Origin: Tetradesmus obliquus
Lineage: Eukaryota; Chlorophyta; Chlorophyceae; Sphaeropleales; Scenedesmaceae
Direction of reading: 5' to 3'
DNA length: 64,000 bases
Assembly: GCA_030272155.1 (NCBI GenBank)
Contig: CP126198.1
Location: 372,001 to 436,000, forward strand
The translations under genes and the position numbers were made by a program. This document shows positions 55,399-64,000 of this stretch, piece by piece (the first letter of the stretch is position 1; every line of letters starts with the position of its first letter). The notes under the pieces are model-generated. The model ran no database searches, had not been told where the DNA came from, and saw nothing but the letters and a program-made list of their open reading frames with translations.

Positions 55399-56725
55399 GC
55401 ACTGTCTGTCAGGTGATGCTTACCAACACCCTTTCACAGTAGGCATTTCTTGCTGACTGCCAACCAACAAACGGAAAGGCGTGGGGCGCGTAGATCACTG
55501 CCTCTCGCTCTGACAAAGGCTGCATGCCAGGTTCGGGCTGGGAACTCACAGCTGCTGATCTACTGCAGCGGCCTGCGTGCCCTCGTGCTCCACTGCTGTT
55601 TGACTTGTGCTCTACACTCGTACAGTAGGGAGCTTGTGCCAATGTTGGCACTGTGCGCAGGGCCTGCAGGGTGCTGCAGTCACAACACTGCTGCCGATGC
55701 TGAGCGCCCCCTTCCTGCTGACACTCATATGCCAGCCAGTCGATACCACACAGCTGTGAGGCTGCACACATGCCCGTGGCAATGCCTGCCAACACAACCA
55801 AGCAGCCAGCCAGCCGAACCTGCTGCTGGTACCCGCTGGCAATCTCCAGCGCTGCCACCACAAAGCAGCATTGTTCTACTACTGCTGCACATGCACAAGT
55901 TCAACAGCCAGACATCCCTGCAGCCAGCCAGCCAGCCGAACCTGCTGCTGGTACCCGCTCGCGATCTCCAGCGCTGCCACCACAAAGCAGCATTGTTCTA
56001 CTACTGCTGCACATGCATACTGCTGCACATGCACAAGTACAAAAGCCAGACATTCCTGCAGCCAGCCGAACCTGCTGCTGGTACCCGCTCGCGATCTCCA
56101 GCGCTGCCACCACAAAGCAGCATTGTTCTACTACTGCTGCACATGCATACTGCTGCACATGCACAAGTACAAAAGCCAGACATTCCTGCAGCCAGCCGCA
56201 CCTGCTGCTGGTACTCGGTTGCGATCTCCAGCGCTGCCACCACAAAGCAGCATCGTTTTACTACTGCTGCACATGCACAGGCCTAACAGCCAGACATTCC
56301 TGCAGCCAGCCAGCCGCACCTGCTGCTGGTACTCGGTTGCGATCTCCTGCGCTGCCACCACCGCCTGCCATGCCTTCTCAGTGCTCATGCAAAGCTTCTC
56401 ATGCACAAGCTCACTGGGCATCCACTGCAGATAGTGTAAGCCATGCAGCCACACACACGCGCACCTGCTGCTGGTACTCGGTCGCAATATCCGGCGCAGC
56501 CACCACTGCCTGCCACGCCTTTTCGGTGAACTCCTGCTGCGTGATGCGCTTGCCGCCGCTGCCGTTGCCTGCTGCTCCTGCTGCTGCGCGCGTGATGATG
56601 CTGCGGCGCTGCACGCTGCATGACGCACGGGGGAATACAGCAGGGTGTTCAGTGTGAGGTTTTGAGGTGGTGAGAGAGCCAGAGGGGGAGGGGTGAAGTG
56701 AGCAAAGGTACAGACACGCATGCAT
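43903..56725 (-). CDS. CLPB3: Plastid ClpB-type AAA+ disaggregase (Hsp100)
   Basis: A hexameric unfoldase that extracts polypeptides from aggregates with Hsp70, here probably in the chloroplast stroma. Exons 56465..56725, 54950..55111, 54439..54621, 53596..53794, 52456..52610, 51879..51984, 51200..51318, 50855..51000, 50362..50503, 49534..49736, 49065..49216, 48125..48254, 46412..46535, 45795..45983, 44940..45191, 43903..44205; phases agree throughout; about 941 residues. Residues 1-60 look like a transit peptide (Ser/Thr/Arg-rich, then TRAAAG). [11 protein letters not shown] opens the N-domain. NBD1 has Walker A GEPGVGKT across exons 4/5 and Walker [12 protein letters not shown]. The middle coiled coil spans exons 9-11. 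NBD2 has [14 protein letters not shown] and [24 protein letters not shown] marks the C-terminal domain. Nearly every intron holds echoes. Plastid assignment follows the transit-like N-terminus. Confidence 0.95.
44280..44322 (-). repeat. Echo of ClpB exon 16 start region
   Basis: The copy encodes [10 protein letters not shown], matching the start of the last exon, without a recognisable acceptor of its own. Confidence 0.8.
44518..44882 (-). repeat. Four donor-side echoes of ClpB exon 15
   Basis: Copies of [17 protein letters not shown] end at 44827, about 44730, 44628 and 44518; the real donor is at 44940. Spacing is 97-113 bp. Donors are gtgcgc, gtatgg, gtgcgc and gtgtgt. The first copy has a 1-nt deletion and the second and fourth carry substitutions. 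Confidence 0.92.
45240..45287 (-). repeat. Acceptor-side echo of ClpB exon 15
   Basis: After tgtgcag the copy reads [13 protein letters not shown] (exon: TDSQGR), 96 bp before the real exon at 45191. A further remnant (LLDDS) lies near 45382..45410. Confidence 0.9.
45566..45752 (-). repeat. Two donor-side echoes of ClpB exon 14
   Basis: The copy ending at 45678 reads [19 protein letters not shown] with donor gtgggt. The one ending at 45566 is strongly decayed but keeps gtgtgt. Spacing is 117 and 112 bp. Confidence 0.88.
46056..46113 (-). repeat. Acceptor-side echo of ClpB exon 14
   Basis: After gctgcag the copy reads [18 protein letters not shown] against [18 protein letters not shown] in the exon at 45983. 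Confidence 0.92.
46874..48057 (-). repeat. Nine-fold donor-side echo array of ClpB exon 12
   Basis: Copies of [16 protein letters not shown] end at 47998, 47855, 47723, 47589, 47455, 47312, 47180, 47058 and 46874. The real donor is at 48125 and spacing is mostly 122-143 bp. All nine have a GT donor. Eight keep the 16-residue segment unchanged in protein while differing at many third positions. Several use AGC where the exon has TCC for Ser. The last copy reads GQNGAVEAV. Confidence 0.96.
48308..48349 (-). repeat. Acceptor-side echo of ClpB exon 12
   Basis: After cctgcag the copy reads [10 protein letters not shown] against [10 protein letters not shown] in the exon at 48254. Confidence 0.88.
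48546..48935 (-). repeat. Three donor-side echoes of ClpB exon 11
   Basis: Copies of [17 protein letters not shown]: one ends at 48863 with donor gtgcgt, a second near 48770..48822 has lost its donor, and a third ends near 48549 with gtgtgt. The real donor is at 49065. Confidence 0.9.
49429..49470 (-). repeat. Donor-side echo of ClpB exon 10
   Basis: The copy encodes [12 protein letters not shown] with donor gtgcgg; the real exon end is at 49534. Confidence 0.9.
49875..50292 (-). repeat. Four donor-side echoes of ClpB exon 9
   Basis: Copies of [12 protein letters not shown] end at 50238, 50117, 49996 and about 49875; spacing from the real donor at 50362 is 124, 121, 121 and 121 bp. The first three keep gtgcgg. 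The last reads gcttgc. Confidence 0.93.
50548..50751 (-). repeat. Two acceptor-side echoes of ClpB exon 9
   Basis: Copies start at 50751 ([19 protein letters not shown]) and 50628 ([19 protein letters not shown]), 123 and 125 bp apart before the real exon at 50503. They carry several amino-acid changes, more than most arrays. Acceptors are intact. Confidence 0.94.
51413..51436 (-). repeat. Remnant acceptor-side echo of ClpB exon 7
   Basis: About 20 nt after atcacag match NLLKP of exon 7, which starts at 51318. Confidence 0.6.
51437..51878. other. ClpB intron 6, no feature seen
   Basis: The rest of this intron, on the exon 6 side, shows no exon echo or other recognisable element. Confidence 0.5.
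52064..52105 (-). repeat. Acceptor-side echo of ClpB exon 6
   Basis: After tgtgcag the copy encodes [13 protein letters not shown] against [13 protein letters not shown] in the exon at 51984. Confidence 0.9.
52300..52378 (-). repeat. Donor-side echo of ClpB exon 5
   Basis: About 79 nt related to the end of exon 5 ([11 protein letters not shown], then an indel shifts the frame) with donor gtgggt. Confidence 0.85.
52672..52834 (-). repeat. Two acceptor-side echoes of ClpB exon 5
   Basis: Copies start at 52722 and 52834, exactly 112 and 224 bp before the real exon at 52610. The farther copy is identical to the exon over about 50 nt, yet its acceptor AG has become GG. The nearer keeps AG and has five synonymous and one non-synonymous change. 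Confidence 0.94.
53092..53452 (-). repeat. Two donor-side echoes of ClpB exon 4
   Basis: Copies end at 53344 and 53092, each 252 bp from the previous donor (real: 53596). They repeat [20 protein letters not shown] to the donor (gtaggc and gtgggt). Upstream of IDEI both have diverged. Confidence 0.94.
53984..54305 (-). repeat. Donor-side echoes of ClpB exon 3
   Basis: The copy ending at 54204 repeats [19 protein letters not shown] to the end unchanged in protein, with donor gtgggt. The copy ending near 53984 has changes and a weakened donor. Small remnants lie near 54115..54140 and 54343..54365. Confidence 0.92.
54656..54712 (-). repeat. Acceptor-side echo of ClpB exon 3
   Basis: After ccgcag the copy reads [18 protein letters not shown] against [18 protein letters not shown] in the exon at 54621. 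Confidence 0.93.
55190..55332 (-). repeat. Two acceptor-side echoes of ClpB exon 2
   Basis: Copies start at 55230 ([13 protein letters not shown], acceptor tag) and 55332 (IVES, then an in-frame TAG, so it cannot be translated). Each follows a long CAG/CTG tract, as does the real exon at 55111. Confidence 0.92.
55336..55396 (-). repeat. (CTG)20 tract at an echo acceptor of ClpB
   Basis: An uninterrupted trinucleotide run, CTG on the sense strand, ending in the acceptor of the outer exon 2 echo. Confidence 0.95.
55820..56380 (-). repeat. Five donor-side echoes of ClpB exon 1
   Basis: Copies ending at 56320, 56202, 56072, 55942 and 55820 (real donor 56465; spacing 118-145 bp) repeat [14 protein letters not shown] or EIASGYQQQ. 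All have GT donors (two gtgcgg, three gttcgg). Three inner copies are almost identical in their intron part too. Confidence 0.94.
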
Positions 56726-57900
56726 GCAAGTATGACCCAGTGACTTGTGTGTAAGCTAGGGTTGATGCCAGCATGGGGTGACCTTGTTGTGCATGCTGCA
56801 ACAGCAGCCTGTAGCTGTGTCGATGCTTGAGCTGCTCACAGCCTGCAGCCTCAACCCTGCTGCTGTTGCTGTCGCTGATGACTTGTGCTGCTTTATACAG
56901 ACAACACGCACGTGCTTTTGCTTCTTCTACATATAAACGCTGACCAGATGATTCTGCAAAACTGCTGCGGTGCGCTGTATGCTGCCAATGTATGGTGCAT
57001 GAATACAACTGCATGCATGCTGCCACACGGTGCAGCTTGCTGTTGCACAAGAGGTAGCATGGGCAACTGCAGCAGAGATGTCCGTGACTATCTGCTGCTA
57101 CACAGGTTATGCAGAGATGTTGTTTCGATGCAAAGCTACAAGAACGCATAGCTCTGCCCTAATGTGATGCCTCGCCATGTACAGTGCCACTGACCTGTGC
57201 TGTAGCGGGGAGGCAGCAAACGGCAGGGACCCCAAACTGGGCCACCGAGTGCTGCCTGCGAGCCCTGCTGATGCTTGTGCATGGCTCATGCATGCAATGG
57301 GCTTCGCAGAGGCGAGGTGTGCCCTGATCGGGGCCACTGCTGCTTTCTTTGCTGCATGTGGCCTGCCTGCTGCCTGCAGGCTGCTGCGATGCTGCAGCTG
57401 CATGAATAAACTAATATTGTTGTCACGGATAGGTGTGTGGGTGGTATCGTTGGCAACGGGTGTGCTGCACGTAGAGAACGCCCTGCTGCTCGATCGGAAG
57501 AGAAGGCTGGTGGTCTGAGCTAAAGCTGGCAATTGGTCTGAAACTAGAGCTAGAATAGACTTAGAAGTCAATGGGCTTGCAACGATGGCAGAGATATCGG
57601 CATGCATATGTTTCGTTTCAGTCAAGCGTGTGTGTCTGTAGCAACCTCGCGGCTTGGAGACGTCGATATCTACTGGTATGTGTTGGTTGTTTGTAACATC
57701 GTCCAGCTGGCTACAAAACTCCGGACGTCTCCAGGCAGTTCCGGTAGCTTCTGGGCTCTCTTGGCGAATTGATCGCAGGGAGGCAAAAAATGGTGGTAGA
57801 ATTGCTTCATTGTAGCTGTATGCAGAGTTGCAGCAGCTGCATGACACTGATGCGGCATCCCACGATCCATAATCCTATCTTTCCGTGACGGATGCTCTCC
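56726..57900. other. ClpB upstream region
   Basis: No recognisable gene. This should contain the ClpB promoter on the minus strand. An AT-rich ATATAAAC at 56931..56938 (plus-strand reading) is the only TATA-like word I noticed. I could not identify heat-shock elements with confidence. Confidence 0.35.
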
Positions 57901-59465
57901 TCACATGACACTTTGTGACGCTGCAGGCCTTAGATACAAGTCCAAAACTACCTTATCATCCTGGAACAAAACAATTGCGCCATGCAGGCCAGAAGCACGT
58001 AGCTGGCGCTGCATACTCCATTGCCACCCATGGGTGTACGTCAGTGGCCACTGACCGTACACAGAGAAGCCGCCTTCATCCCATAAGGCGAACAAGAACA
58101 CACCTTATCTCAAACAAAAAAAGGTCCTGCACAAACTTGAGCAAGTTCCAACACAACAAGAGGTTATTGTGGCCGTGTCAGGGCTGTACAGCATGCAGCA
58201 TGCCAGCAACACCCACTGGTGCCACTGTACACCACGCCTTTCAGTGAGACTGTTAGCTGGCAGCAGCAGTTGCAGCATCCAACATGGCAGCGGCAACTGA
58301 CATATCTGCATGTTATCCATCTGCACAGAAGATCCGGCAAACTGACGGTGGCCACCAAGCAGAGAGCAAAACATCATCGATTTCAAGGCAACAAGAAGAA
58401 AAGGCTGATAGCTGCTCTGCACCTGAGCTACCCTCAGAGGCATGCTGCAGGCAGTAAGTTGCTGCACAAACGAGCCATGCCTGCAGCAGCATAGAGCAGG
58501 ACCACCACCAGAAAGAACTCCACATGCAGCACCACTAGGCGCATTCCTGGTAGAACAGAAGTGCGTCGCTGTGGAACCCAAGCTGTGTGCATCAAGTTAT
58601 GCACAGCAGAACAGTAAGCACTGGGGCACCCTGCATGATTAGGGTTCAAGAACTGGTACATCCACCCGCTAAACCTAGATCATCGTGGTTGGGAGGACTT
58701 GCTGGTATTGCACAATTGACAAGGTCCCGCCACGCACAGTACTTTGCACAGCCTCAACAGCCAATACACCCCACATGTCCAAACACATATATGCCGGCGT
58801 CAAGGTAAGCGTCAGCAGCACTGTCAGTTGCAGCGGACGCCCTTGATACACAAACCACCAGCTGGCAAAAGCCACAGGTAACATGAAAAGTTAAGGGAGT
58901 GCATCAGCAATGCTACCTGCAAGCAGCTGCAGCAGCGCCTAGGGCAAGCTCTGGGTCGCTGCCACAGCCTGCATTGGTTGGTGTTTCGAGCCAATGCTTC
59001 ATGTTCAGAACCATGTACTACACTGCTTGTATGCATTAGTGTACGCATTAGCCACCTGATCCCAACTCTATCAGCACCACTGGCGGTCCCTGCTAGCACC
59101 CCATTGCGTGTGCCAGCCACAATCAATAGTGCCCTGCTGATACAGCGCAGCTGTAACCAGTGCTGCGGTTTTCCAGGCAACAGCAGATACTAGTGAGGAA
59201 GGCCCTCCAATGGCACGTTCAAGCCACCTCATCAAAGCAAGCAAGCGTTGAAATCAAGCGTACAGTCCTCGTCAGGACGAATCAACACTCAGCACCAGCA
59301 CCGCACTCGCACCACTTTGCATGAGGCACCCTTTCAAAGGCTTCGCTCAGCCGCAGCCACTGCAACAGCAATCTAAACATGTGCACAGTGCTTGCCACTC
59401 ATGTCTTGAAGCGCAGCGCAGCCATAATAAATCCCGCAGCACAGCCACTGTGAAAGCCGCAGCCT
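57901..59465 (-). other. Probable 3' UTR of the 59-64 kb gene
   Basis: C/A-rich on the plus strand and without a recognisable coding region. I read it as the transcribed 3' part of the minus-strand gene that stops at 59466. Confidence 0.35.
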
Positions 59466-62400
59466 TCAGCGCAGGTTGGCAGCATCCTTGCCGCCGCCTG
59501 CCCTCAGCGGCTTCACTGACCTAGTGCGCCTTGGCGCAGGCTTGGCCACTGCTGCTGCTGGCTGCTGCTGCTGCTGCTGCTGCTCAGCCACAGCTCCTGC
59601 AGCACCCTCCTGCTGCTGCTGCTGCTGCTCCTCGCCATCGCTGGTAATCATTGCCAAGCTACCCAAACCACCACCAGCAGCAGCAGCAGCAGCAGCGCCG
59701 CCGCCCGAGCTGCTGATACCGACAGCTGCCCTGTTGTCTATGTCTGCCCCGGCCAGCGGCAGCGGTGACACACGCCGTATGGGGATGGGTGAGGCGCGGG
59801 CAAGGTCCCGCGTGGTGGGCGAGTTGCGGCTGAGGTTGGGCAGGGGGTTGCTTGCTGGCGCTGCTGACGGCACACTCGAAGCGCTTGGCAGGGCGCCTGC
59901 AGCAAAGAGGATTGCATAACATCAGCAGGCGGGTCAGAGGCGTGCACCGGTAAGCACCGGTAAGCAAAGCACACTAGCCATCACACACTGCTGCGGAAAG
60001 GGTGCTAAGGCAGCGGCTGCTGCTGCTGACGGCAGGCTGGAGGCACCTGGCAGGGCGCCTGCAGCAGGAGGAGATCACAGCAGGTCAGAGGGTACAGAGT
60101 GAAGCTTGATCAGACCATTGACAAAGCATGATAGTAAGCACGCAGATATCGAGCAAGTGCTGTGACGGCGTGTCAGCGAGGCACATCAACTGGGCTAAGC
60201 AGTGCTGCCAAACACATTCAAGCTGGAGGCGCCCGGCAGGGCTCCTGCGGAGGGTACAGAACATGTCGATGAGCCGTGGGCACCGTTGAACGGAGGGCAG
60301 AGAAATGCATGATGAACATCCACAGAGCTGCAGGAAGGGGTGCTGGGAGGTGCCAACGCCAGCAGTCTGGCAAAGCACAGGCAGAGAACCTACAGCCACA
60401 CCTACAGGCAGCGCAGCCACACACACAGCCCTGCGCAGCACCATTTGCACCCGTTGCACATTTGCACACTTGCACAGCTAGCCTCACCTCCTCCTGCAGT
60501 GGCACTGCCCCTGGAGCCAGGCAGCGGCTCGATCACCGCAGGCTTGATCAGACCATTGACAAACACTGGGCAGTATCAAGCACGAAGACAACAAACAAGC
60601 GCTGCAAACACCGTGTCCACAAGCCGCAGCATCAGCCAACAGAACGCCGCTAACCAGGCAGGACCAGGCGCATTTACTTTGCCGAGCAGGGCTGCCAACA
60701 CGTCCTGGGTTGCACACTTGCTCAAACGTTGCTCAAGAATTACCTGTTCCTGCAGTGGCACTGCCCCTGGAGCCAGGCAGAGGCTCCATCACTGCATCAG
60801 CAGCAGCAGCAGTGGCCAGCGTGCGCCGCAGGAACGGGTTGGCACTGCCCTGAGAGGCCAGTGAGGTAGCCCTCGCTGCTGCTGCTGCTGCTGCCGTTTT
60901 TGCTGCGCCTTTGCTTGCGCCGCTGCTGAGGCGCAGCAGGGGGTTGGCAGCTGCCACTCCCTCCCTTCGTGGGCCGCCGTTCTGCAACTCCTGCTGCTGC
61001 TGCTGCTGCTGAGGTACACCAGCTGGCCGTGAAGCCGCACTGCCTGGAGCAGCACCTGCTGCTGCCTCAGGCATGCGCATCAAGTTGTTTGTGTTGCCTG
61101 CTGCCGTGATGGCTGCTGCTGCTGTGCCTGCTGCCATCGCTGCCTCTTCTGCTGCTGAGGGGCAGACCAGAATCACTGCTCCCTCTGGGCCTGCTGTGAT
61201 GGTCACTGGCAGCGGCTCGCGCGGCAGGCCAGCTGCAACAGCAGAGTACAGCACAGCAGCACAGGTTGGTGTGTCAAACAGGGTACTGAGAGGCACAATC
61301 ACTGTTGTCGTCACGAGACAAGCTCAGCACCGCCCACAGCAAGGGCAGCGCGCTCCAATATGACCAGGGCGATATCAAATTCAAAAACGTAACACAGATC
61401 TCACATGGCGCGTGTGCCAGGTCATCATCACTCACCACCTCCCCCAGCCACGGCAGGATGCTTTCAATTCCAGACATTTATAGATATCATCAAAGATCTC
61501 ACCTGGCGCGTGTGCCAGGTCGTCCTCGCTCAGCACCTCCCACAGCCACGGCAGGATGCTCTGGTGCGTGTGGCGCCCAGCACTGACCATCCAGCGCGCC
61601 ACCTCAGCAGCAACTGGGTCAGACACCGTCATGCCATCAGCCACCTTGACCTGCAGCAGCAGCAGCAGCAATGTGGTTACGGAGCATGATTGCACTGTGC
61701 CGCCTTCTGGACTGCAGCTGGGGACCCAGCTACCGGGTAAAAGTTGCGCATTACTACCAGAATGCTGAGTGTTCTCTGCAGCAGCGCCCAGCACAAAAAG
61801 GGTTCATGAAACATGATCAGATGCGGCAGCGCCCAGCACAAAATGGGTCTATGAAAGTGATTAACTGCGGCACAGCACAAGCCAGCACCCCCCGCACCTG
61901 AATGCTGCCCTGCAGCAGCATGACGTGGCTCTCCTGCGCATTGCTACCAGACTGAATGCATTGCAGCAGTGCCCAGGGCAAAGTGACAGGATCAACCTGG
62001 TGCTACTTACAAATGGAGACGCAAAGCACACTCCAGCACAGCACTCTCAGCAACCCCCGCACCTGAATGCTGCCCTGCAGCAGCATCACATGGCTCCCAG
62101 CAGGTTCAAGTATCATCCAATTGTCCGCACATAATAATGACGCTTAGTATCAAAGTGCCCCCCCCCCCCCCCCCCCCGCACCTGTATGCTGCCCTGCAGC
62201 AGCACCACGTGGCTCCCCAGCAGGGTCAAGTATCATCAGATTGTCCGCACATTTCAATCACGCTTACTCTCAACGTGCCCCCCCCTCCGCACCTGTATGC
62301 TGCCCTGCAGCAGCATCACATGGCTCTCCTGCGCCACAGCACAGCCCGCAGGCAGCACCAGCAGCTCGCTCTTCACCAGCTGCTGCTTCAGGTGGCTCCG

Positions 62401-63861
62401 CAGCGCAGCAAGGTGGCCCCGCACCCACGCCGCACGCTGCTGCCGGCTGGCACGTTTGTGGCGCGCACCGCCAGGCCTGCGGCAGGCAAAGAAAGGAACA
62501 GACAACAGCAGACATGAGAATGCAAGACACATCGTACACGGCCGGCTTGTATGCAAGCTGCTGCCGGCTAGCGCGCTTGGGGCGCGCCGCGCCAGGCCTG
62601 CGGCAGGCACAGGAAAAGGCAGCAAGGGCAGCAGGCATGAGCATGCAACAAGCACCCCACTCGCCCCACTTGTGGCGCGCGGCACCTTGCCTGCGGCAGG
62701 CACGCACAGACATTGAGTGTAGCAGGCATGAGAACACCTGCCGTCGCTGCGTGCGTGCGGTGGTGCCTTGCTGGTTTCTGGCTGCTGTGCATAATGACAC
62801 GTGTAACATGTTATTAACATAACCGACGCACCTGCCGTCGCCGCGCACATGCAGTGGTGCCAGGCGTGCCAGCGCCTGGCTGGTCCCTGGCTGCTGCAAA
62901 GAACACGTGACGAAATGACAAAATGACAAACTGACGCACCTGCCGTCGCCGCGCACATGCAGTGGTGCCAGGCGTGCCAGTGCCTGGCTGGTCTCCAGCT
63001 CCACCTGCGGCTGCAGCCGCTCCAGCAGGAACAGGCCTGGCAGGTGGTGGCAGCAGCAGCAACAGCAGCAGCAGCATCAGTGTGGCATCTTGGTGAGAAG
63101 AAGTCAAAACATTTGCAAGCAGAGGATGCCATGAGACAGCTCCGCCTGTGGCTGCAGCCGCTCTAGCAGGAACAGGCCTGGGGGGTGGCAGCAGCAGCAG
63201 GGGCAGCAGCAGCAGCAGCAGCAGTGCAGTCCACATACAGGAGAGGGATTTAGAGCATGGGAGGACAGAAGATGACGCAGCAAGAGTTACACCTGCGGCT
63301 GCGGCCACTCCAGCAGGGCGAGTAGTGGATGTTGCCGGCTTGTCGTGACGGCGAGAAAGCAAGTAACAGGACGCATTTCTACTAGACTAGCTGTGACAGC
63401 ATGTCTTGAATGAGCATGCACAGGCTTTCTCACCTCCCAGGCGGTGCATGTCCAGCTCCAGCTGCTGGTAGCTGGCGTCACCGGCAGCAGCAGCAGCGGA
63501 CAGCTGGCGCAGGCCTTTGGCGCTGAAGCAGAACAGCACGGGGCCCTTGCCCAGCGCGTTGCCCTGCAGTGATAAACACAGCAGCAGCAGAAGCAGCAGC
63601 GCGAGGGCACATTCAGGCTGACGCAGAGATACACGGCAAGCGTGCCCAAGCCAAGCAGTAAGGCATTGCCACCACGGTGTACCTGTCCACGCAAAAGGTT
63701 TGCAGCATGAAGTCGCCTCACATCCGATGGTGTGATGCTAAACCGATGCAAACGGGACGGACTAATGAGTTACACACGTAAGCCGGCCCACCTGCGCCAC
63801 TGTGTCTGTCGTCCATGGCAGCTCTTCCCCTGTGAGCGCACTGTTGTACAGGTTGAACACG
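59466..63861 (-). CDS. Unrecognised multi-exon protein, C-terminal part
   Basis: Exons 63792..63861, 63434..63563, 62940..63036, 62293..62476, 61503..61650, 60744..61232 and 59466..59896 chain in consistent phase; the 5' part lies beyond the right edge. The visible part is about 515 residues. It starts VFNLYNSALTGEELPW and GNALGKGPVLFCFSAKGLRQL, then LFLLERLQPQVELETSQAL. Next comes a stretch with a faint cyclic-nucleotide-binding-like look (LLVLPAGCAVAQ, VMLLQGSIQVKVADG). The tail of about 300 residues is Ala/Gln/Ser-rich with the paired motif NPLLRLS/NPFLRRT. I do not recognise the family; the cyclic-nucleotide resemblance is weak. Introns carry echoes of the same type as in ClpB and Mg-chelatase H. 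Confidence 0.6.
60015..60244 (-). repeat. Two acceptor-side echoes of the last exon (59-64 kb gene)
   Basis: Copies start at 60058 and 60244 and read ALPGASSLPSA and ALPGASSL, against ALPSASSVPSA in the exon at 59896. Acceptors are gcag and cgcag. Confidence 0.85.
60488..60540 (-). repeat. Donor-side echo of the penultimate exon
   Basis: The copy reads IEPLPGSRGSATAG with donor gtgagg; the exon ending at 60744 reads MEPLPGSRGSATAG. Confidence 0.9.
61405..61476 (-). repeat. Donor-side echo of exon 61503..61650
   Basis: The copy reads SILPWLGEVVSDDDLAHAP with donor gtgaga; the exon reads SILPWLWEVLSEDDLAHAP. Confidence 0.92.
61898..62215 (-). repeat. Three donor-side echoes of exon 62293..62476
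   Basis: Copies of HVMLLQGSIQ end at 62181, 62063 and 61898 with intact gtgcgg donors. Each donor is followed by a G run, which has expanded to 19 G (plus-strand C at 62158..62176) after the 62181 donor. Confidence 0.92.
62158..62176. repeat. Homopolymer of 19 C (G run on the sense strand)
   Basis: It begins a few nt after an echo donor (gtgc). Length is uncertain for sequencing reasons. Confidence 0.85.
62570..62690 (-). repeat. Two acceptor-side echoes of exon 62293..62476
   Basis: Copies start at 62597 and 62690, each after cctgccgcag, and match the first 30-40 nt of the exon at 62476 (GARHKRAS-related) before diverging. Confidence 0.85.
62738..62890 (-). repeat. Two donor-side echoes of exon 62940..63036
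   Basis: The copy ending at 62831 repeats QALARLAPLHVRGDG with donor gtgcgt. The one ending at 62738 is shorter and decayed, with donor gtgttc. Confidence 0.9.
63130..63320 (-). repeat. Acceptor-side echoes of exon 62940..63036
   Basis: The copy starting at 63177 encodes LFLLERLQPQAEL with a synonymous CTG to CTA change. A remnant with LLEWPQPQ lies at about 63292..63320. Confidence 0.85.
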
Positions 63862-63912
63862 CTGCCCCATGATTCACAATGCATGCAATGCAAACGAACC
63901 GAACCCCAGCCC

Positions 63913-63985
63913 ACCTGCGCCACAGCGTCTGTGGTCCCTGGTGAGTGCGCTGTACAGGTTCAACACGCCGCCGGCCCCAATGCAC
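63913..63985 (-). repeat. Decayed echo of exon 63792..63861
   Basis: Near the right edge a frameshifted copy of LYNSALTGE to the exon end keeps a gtgggc donor. Confidence 0.7.
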
Positions 63986-64000
63986 AATGCATTGCATGCA

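Noticed and set aside
55820..56657. Plus-strand ORF with repeats of LLLHMH and PAEPAAGTR
   Set aside because: It is the antisense of the ClpB exon 1 echo array.
57107..57847. 246-codon minus-strand ORF upstream of ClpB as its first exon
   Set aside because: No transit-peptide start in a position to splice, no family similarity, and the ClpB exon 1 frame already has an ATG and a transit-like N-terminus.

Overview
The window reads as nuclear DNA of a core green alga, most likely Chlorophyceae. It is GC-rich and intron-dense, full of CAG/CTG tracts, has TGTAA-type poly(A) signals, and encodes a chloroplast chlorophyll enzyme, a plastid ClpB and an intraflagellar-transport protein. I assigned no species.

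Layout, left to right. A glutathione S-transferase gene (minus) runs off the left end. A small two-exon gene (plus, about 1.4-2.4 kb) and a single-exon secreted/GPI-like gene (minus, 4.3-4.9 kb) follow. IFT38/CLUAP1 (minus, 5516-8889, nine exons) shares a 205-bp head-to-head promoter with a 23-exon Mg-chelatase H-subunit gene (plus, 9095-27265). After a long gene-poor stretch come an unrecognised coiled-coil/poly-Ala gene (minus, 31.7-33.6 kb) and a molybdenum-cofactor-sulfurase-like PLP enzyme (minus, 35104-39722). The start codon of the latter is abutted by a 5'-truncated LINE (plus, about 39727-41418). A plastid-type ClpB (minus, 43903-56725, sixteen exons) and the 3' part of an unrecognised gene (minus, 59466-63861 and beyond the edge) fill the rest. 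Exon chains for IFT38, Mg-chelatase H, the sulfurase-like gene and ClpB were built by hand, and every junction is phase-consistent.

The main discovery is what I call exon echoes. In Mg-chelatase H, ClpB, the last gene and, less strongly, the sulfurase-like gene, introns hold extra partial copies of the adjoining exon ends. A donor-side echo is the last 30-100 nt of the upstream exon plus a 5' splice site and some intron. An acceptor-side echo is intron end, 3' splice site and the first 30-100 nt of the downstream exon. They lie in tandem, typically 110-145 bp apart or about twice that, in one to nine copies. Two further echoes include the stop codon, so the process is not strictly tied to splice sites. 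Only one copy per array is joined to the complete exon, so the encoded proteins are normal. In the arrays I compared codon by codon, echo and exon differ mainly at synonymous sites, and most echo splice sites still have GT or AG. That is not what simple neutral junk predicts. IFT38 shows no echoes.

Functionally the genes do not form a pathway. Mg-chelatase H starts chlorophyll synthesis, ClpB disaggregates proteins in the plastid, IFT38 builds cilia, and the sulfurase-like protein is a cysteine-desulfurase-fold enzyme.
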